22,972 nucleotides of DNA from Bacillota bacterium (lineage in GTDB: Bacteria > Bacillota > Clostridia > Oscillospirales > Ruminococcaceae), in contig JAEXAZ010000044.1 of NCBI GenBank assembly GCA_023394255.1, positions 1 to 22,972 of the forward strand, given 5' to 3'. Below the pieces are notes generated by a model. The model searched no databases. It saw only the letters and a program-made list of their open reading frames with translations, and was not told the DNA's origin. Within the stretch, counting starts at the first letter, position 1. Every line of letters begins with the position of its first letter. A program made the translations under genes and the position numbers. Positions 21,778-22,972 of the stretch are shown here, in pieces.

Positions 21778-21788
21778 GGAACCGTTCC
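21778..21788 (+). promoter_or_regulatory. Candidate LacI-family operator before the sugar-binding protein gene
   Basis: GGAAC-C-GTTCC is a perfect 5-bp inverted repeat around one base, embedded in GTGGAACCGTTCCCAC. It shares GGAACCG with the site at 20688. It lies about 90 nt before the start of the sugar-binding protein gene. Confidence 0.6.
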
Positions 21789-21827
21789 CACCCGTATTTG
21801 TCTGTCTTTTTCCCTGATTTGGTGCTA

Positions 21828-21844
21828 ATTTGCACATTGCAAAT
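21828..21844 (+). promoter_or_regulatory. Perfect inverted repeat ATTTGCA-CAT-TGCAAAT
   Basis: A 7-bp perfect inverted repeat with a 3-nt centre sits just upstream of a TACAAT (21850-21855) that could be the -10 of the sugar-binding protein gene. It could be a second operator or part of the promoter. No protein can be assigned. Confidence 0.35.
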
Positions 21845-21875
21845 AAAAATACAATGATTCAGAAAGAGGTAACGC

Positions 21876-22934
21876 ATGATGAAAATGAAGATCTTTTCGA
21901 TGTTATTGGCGGCCGCTCTGACAGCGTCATTGGCAGGATGCTCCGGCACCCCGGCGCAAAACAGCAGCACGCCCGCACCCGCGCCATCTTCCGGTGCGGA
22001 ATCCCAGCCCTCCTCCGCCCCCGAGAAATCCGGCCCATACAAAATTTCCGTCATCATCAAGGCTACCGACTCGGACTACTGGCAGACCCTGCTTCTCGGC
22101 TCCAAGGCCGCGGAAGCGGACAGCAACGGCAAGGTTTCCGTCACCACCGACGGCCCGCCGTCCGAAATTGACATTGACCAGCAGGTCTCCATTTTAGAGA
22201 ATGTGATCGCCACCAAACCGGACGCCATCGTCATCGCCTCCACCAGCACCGACGCAACCGTCCCCGCCATAGAGGACGCCATGTCCCAGGGAATCCCGGT
22301 GATTACCATTGATAACAAGCTCAATACCGACACCTATACCTCCTTCCTCGCTACCGACCATGCTCTGGCGGCCGGCACCGCGGCGGAAAACATGCTCGAA
22401 CTGTGGAAAAAAGACGGCATCGACCCGGCAGGTAAAAAAGTGGTGGTAATCAGCTCTGTCGCGGGCACAAAAGTCAACGGCGACAGGACGGACGGTTTTA
22501 TCAATAAAATCAAAGAGCTTGTCCCTGACATCCAGGTGCTGGAAACACAGTACGGCGACAACGACATCACGAAGGCCCTGAGCATCACGGAAAACCTGAT
22601 TGCTGCGAATCCCGACCTGATCGGCATTTTCGCGGATAACAACCACATGGGCGTCGGCGTTGCCAAGGCGCTTGAAGAGTGCGGCAAGCAGAACGATATT
22701 TACGCCTATGCGTTTGACGCGGACGCGGACGAGATCAGCGCGCTGGAATCCGGCATCCTGCGGGGGCTTGTGGTTCAGGACCCGTTCGGCATGGGATACC
22801 AGGGCGTACAGTACGCGGTCAGCGCCATTGAGGGCAATACCGTGGAAAAGGATGTCATCGTGGACGCGACCGTTGTGACAAAAGACAATATGCAGGAGGA
22901 AAAAGTCCAGAAGCTGCTGTATCCGGGCAAATAA
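21876..22934 (+). CDS. ABC transporter sugar-binding lipoprotein (RbsB-like)
   Basis: This is 352 residues from ATG 21876; ATG 21879 is an equally placed alternative behind AAAGAGG (21864-21870). Residues 1-22 are a lipoprotein signal with lipobox LAGC, followed by a Ser/Pro/Ala linker to about residue 50. The rest is a type I periplasmic-binding fold of the ribose/galactose class: an ISVIIKATDSDYWQTLLLGS start, DAIVIAS, PVITIDNKLN, and FADNNHMGVGVAKAL near the hinge. It captures a sugar at the outer membrane face for an ABC permease. The ATP-binding and permease genes are not in the window but probably follow. Control by the LacI protein upstream is suggested by the operator at 21778. Confidence 0.95.
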   Translation: MMKMKIFSMLLAAALTASLAGCSGTPAQNSSTPAPAPSSGAESQPSSAPEKSGPYKISVIIKATDSDYWQTLLLGSKAAEADSNGKVSVTTDGPPSEIDIDQQVSILENVIATKPDAIVIASTSTDATVPAIEDAMSQGIPVITIDNKLNTDTYTSFLATDHALAAGTAAENMLELWKKDGIDPAGKKVVVISSVAGTKVNGDRTDGFINKIKELVPDIQVLETQYGDNDITKALSITENLIAANPDLIGIFADNNHMGVGVAKALEECGKQNDIYAYAFDADADEISALESGILRGLVVQDPFGMGYQGVQYAVSAIEGNTVEKDVIVDATVVTKDNMQEEKVQKLLYPGK

Positions 22935-22964
22935 ATCCGGAAACAGGATTTGGAGAGCCCTTTT

Positions 22965-22972
22965 ATGGCATG
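22965..22972 (+). CDS. Probable start of the next gene, truncated by the window edge
   Basis: TTGGAGAG (22950-22957) is followed 7 nt later by ATG 22965, and the frame continues to the window end. Only two codons and part of a third are visible. In RbsB-type operons the ATPase or permease gene often comes here, but the sequence cannot confirm it. Confidence 0.4.

Overview
The window reads as chromosomal DNA of a low-to-mid GC Gram-positive anaerobe, most likely class Clostridia (Oscillospirales/Acutalibacteraceae-like). The reasons are strong AGGAGG ribosome-binding sites, TTGACA/TATAAT promoters, lipobox-type binding proteins, a split transketolase, FCD-type GntR regulators and poly-U hairpin terminators. 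The taxon is inferred from gene style only.

Layout. At 1-104 a strong leftward promoter with an rRNA-leader-like transcript leaves the left edge. A tRNA-Arg(CCG) with its own promoter and terminator lies at 326-537. 540-2421 is a visibly more AT-rich island: an unexplained stretch with several inverted repeats, a lipoprotein gene that seems to have lost its start, and an intact lipoprotein of unknown function. 2675-5731 encodes a 1018-residue repeat-rich secreted protein anchored by a C-terminal membrane segment.

5956-16538 is the metabolic core. A GntR/FCD regulator faces a Zn-dependent dehydrogenase and a complete TRAP transporter (dctP-dctQ-dctM). After an interlude of tiny leftward ORFs come a second GntR/FCD regulator, a second Zn dehydrogenase of the same length, the two halves of a split transketolase, and a reductase whose sequence is very close to tartronate semialdehyde reductase (GarR). 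A convergent iron-dependent alcohol dehydrogenase follows. My reading (inference) is import of a sugar acid or polyol, oxidation by a Zn dehydrogenase to a ketose-like acid, removal of a two-carbon ketol unit by the transketolase without prior phosphorylation, and reduction of the leftover semialdehyde to glycerate by GarR. No kinase, aldolase or isomerase is present in the window.

17779-19803 is an aldehyde/electrophile-response module: an aldo/keto reductase diverging from an AdhR/NmlR-like MerR regulator and a nitroreductase. The reductase promoter has the 19-bp spacer and central dyad typical of MerR activation. 20016-20510 encodes a divergent ECF-sigma-like protein with a TTG start and competing hairpins just upstream of its ribosome-binding site. 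20715-22934 holds a LacI-family regulator and an ABC sugar-binding lipoprotein, each preceded by the same GGAAC-centred operator; the next gene seems to start at the right edge.
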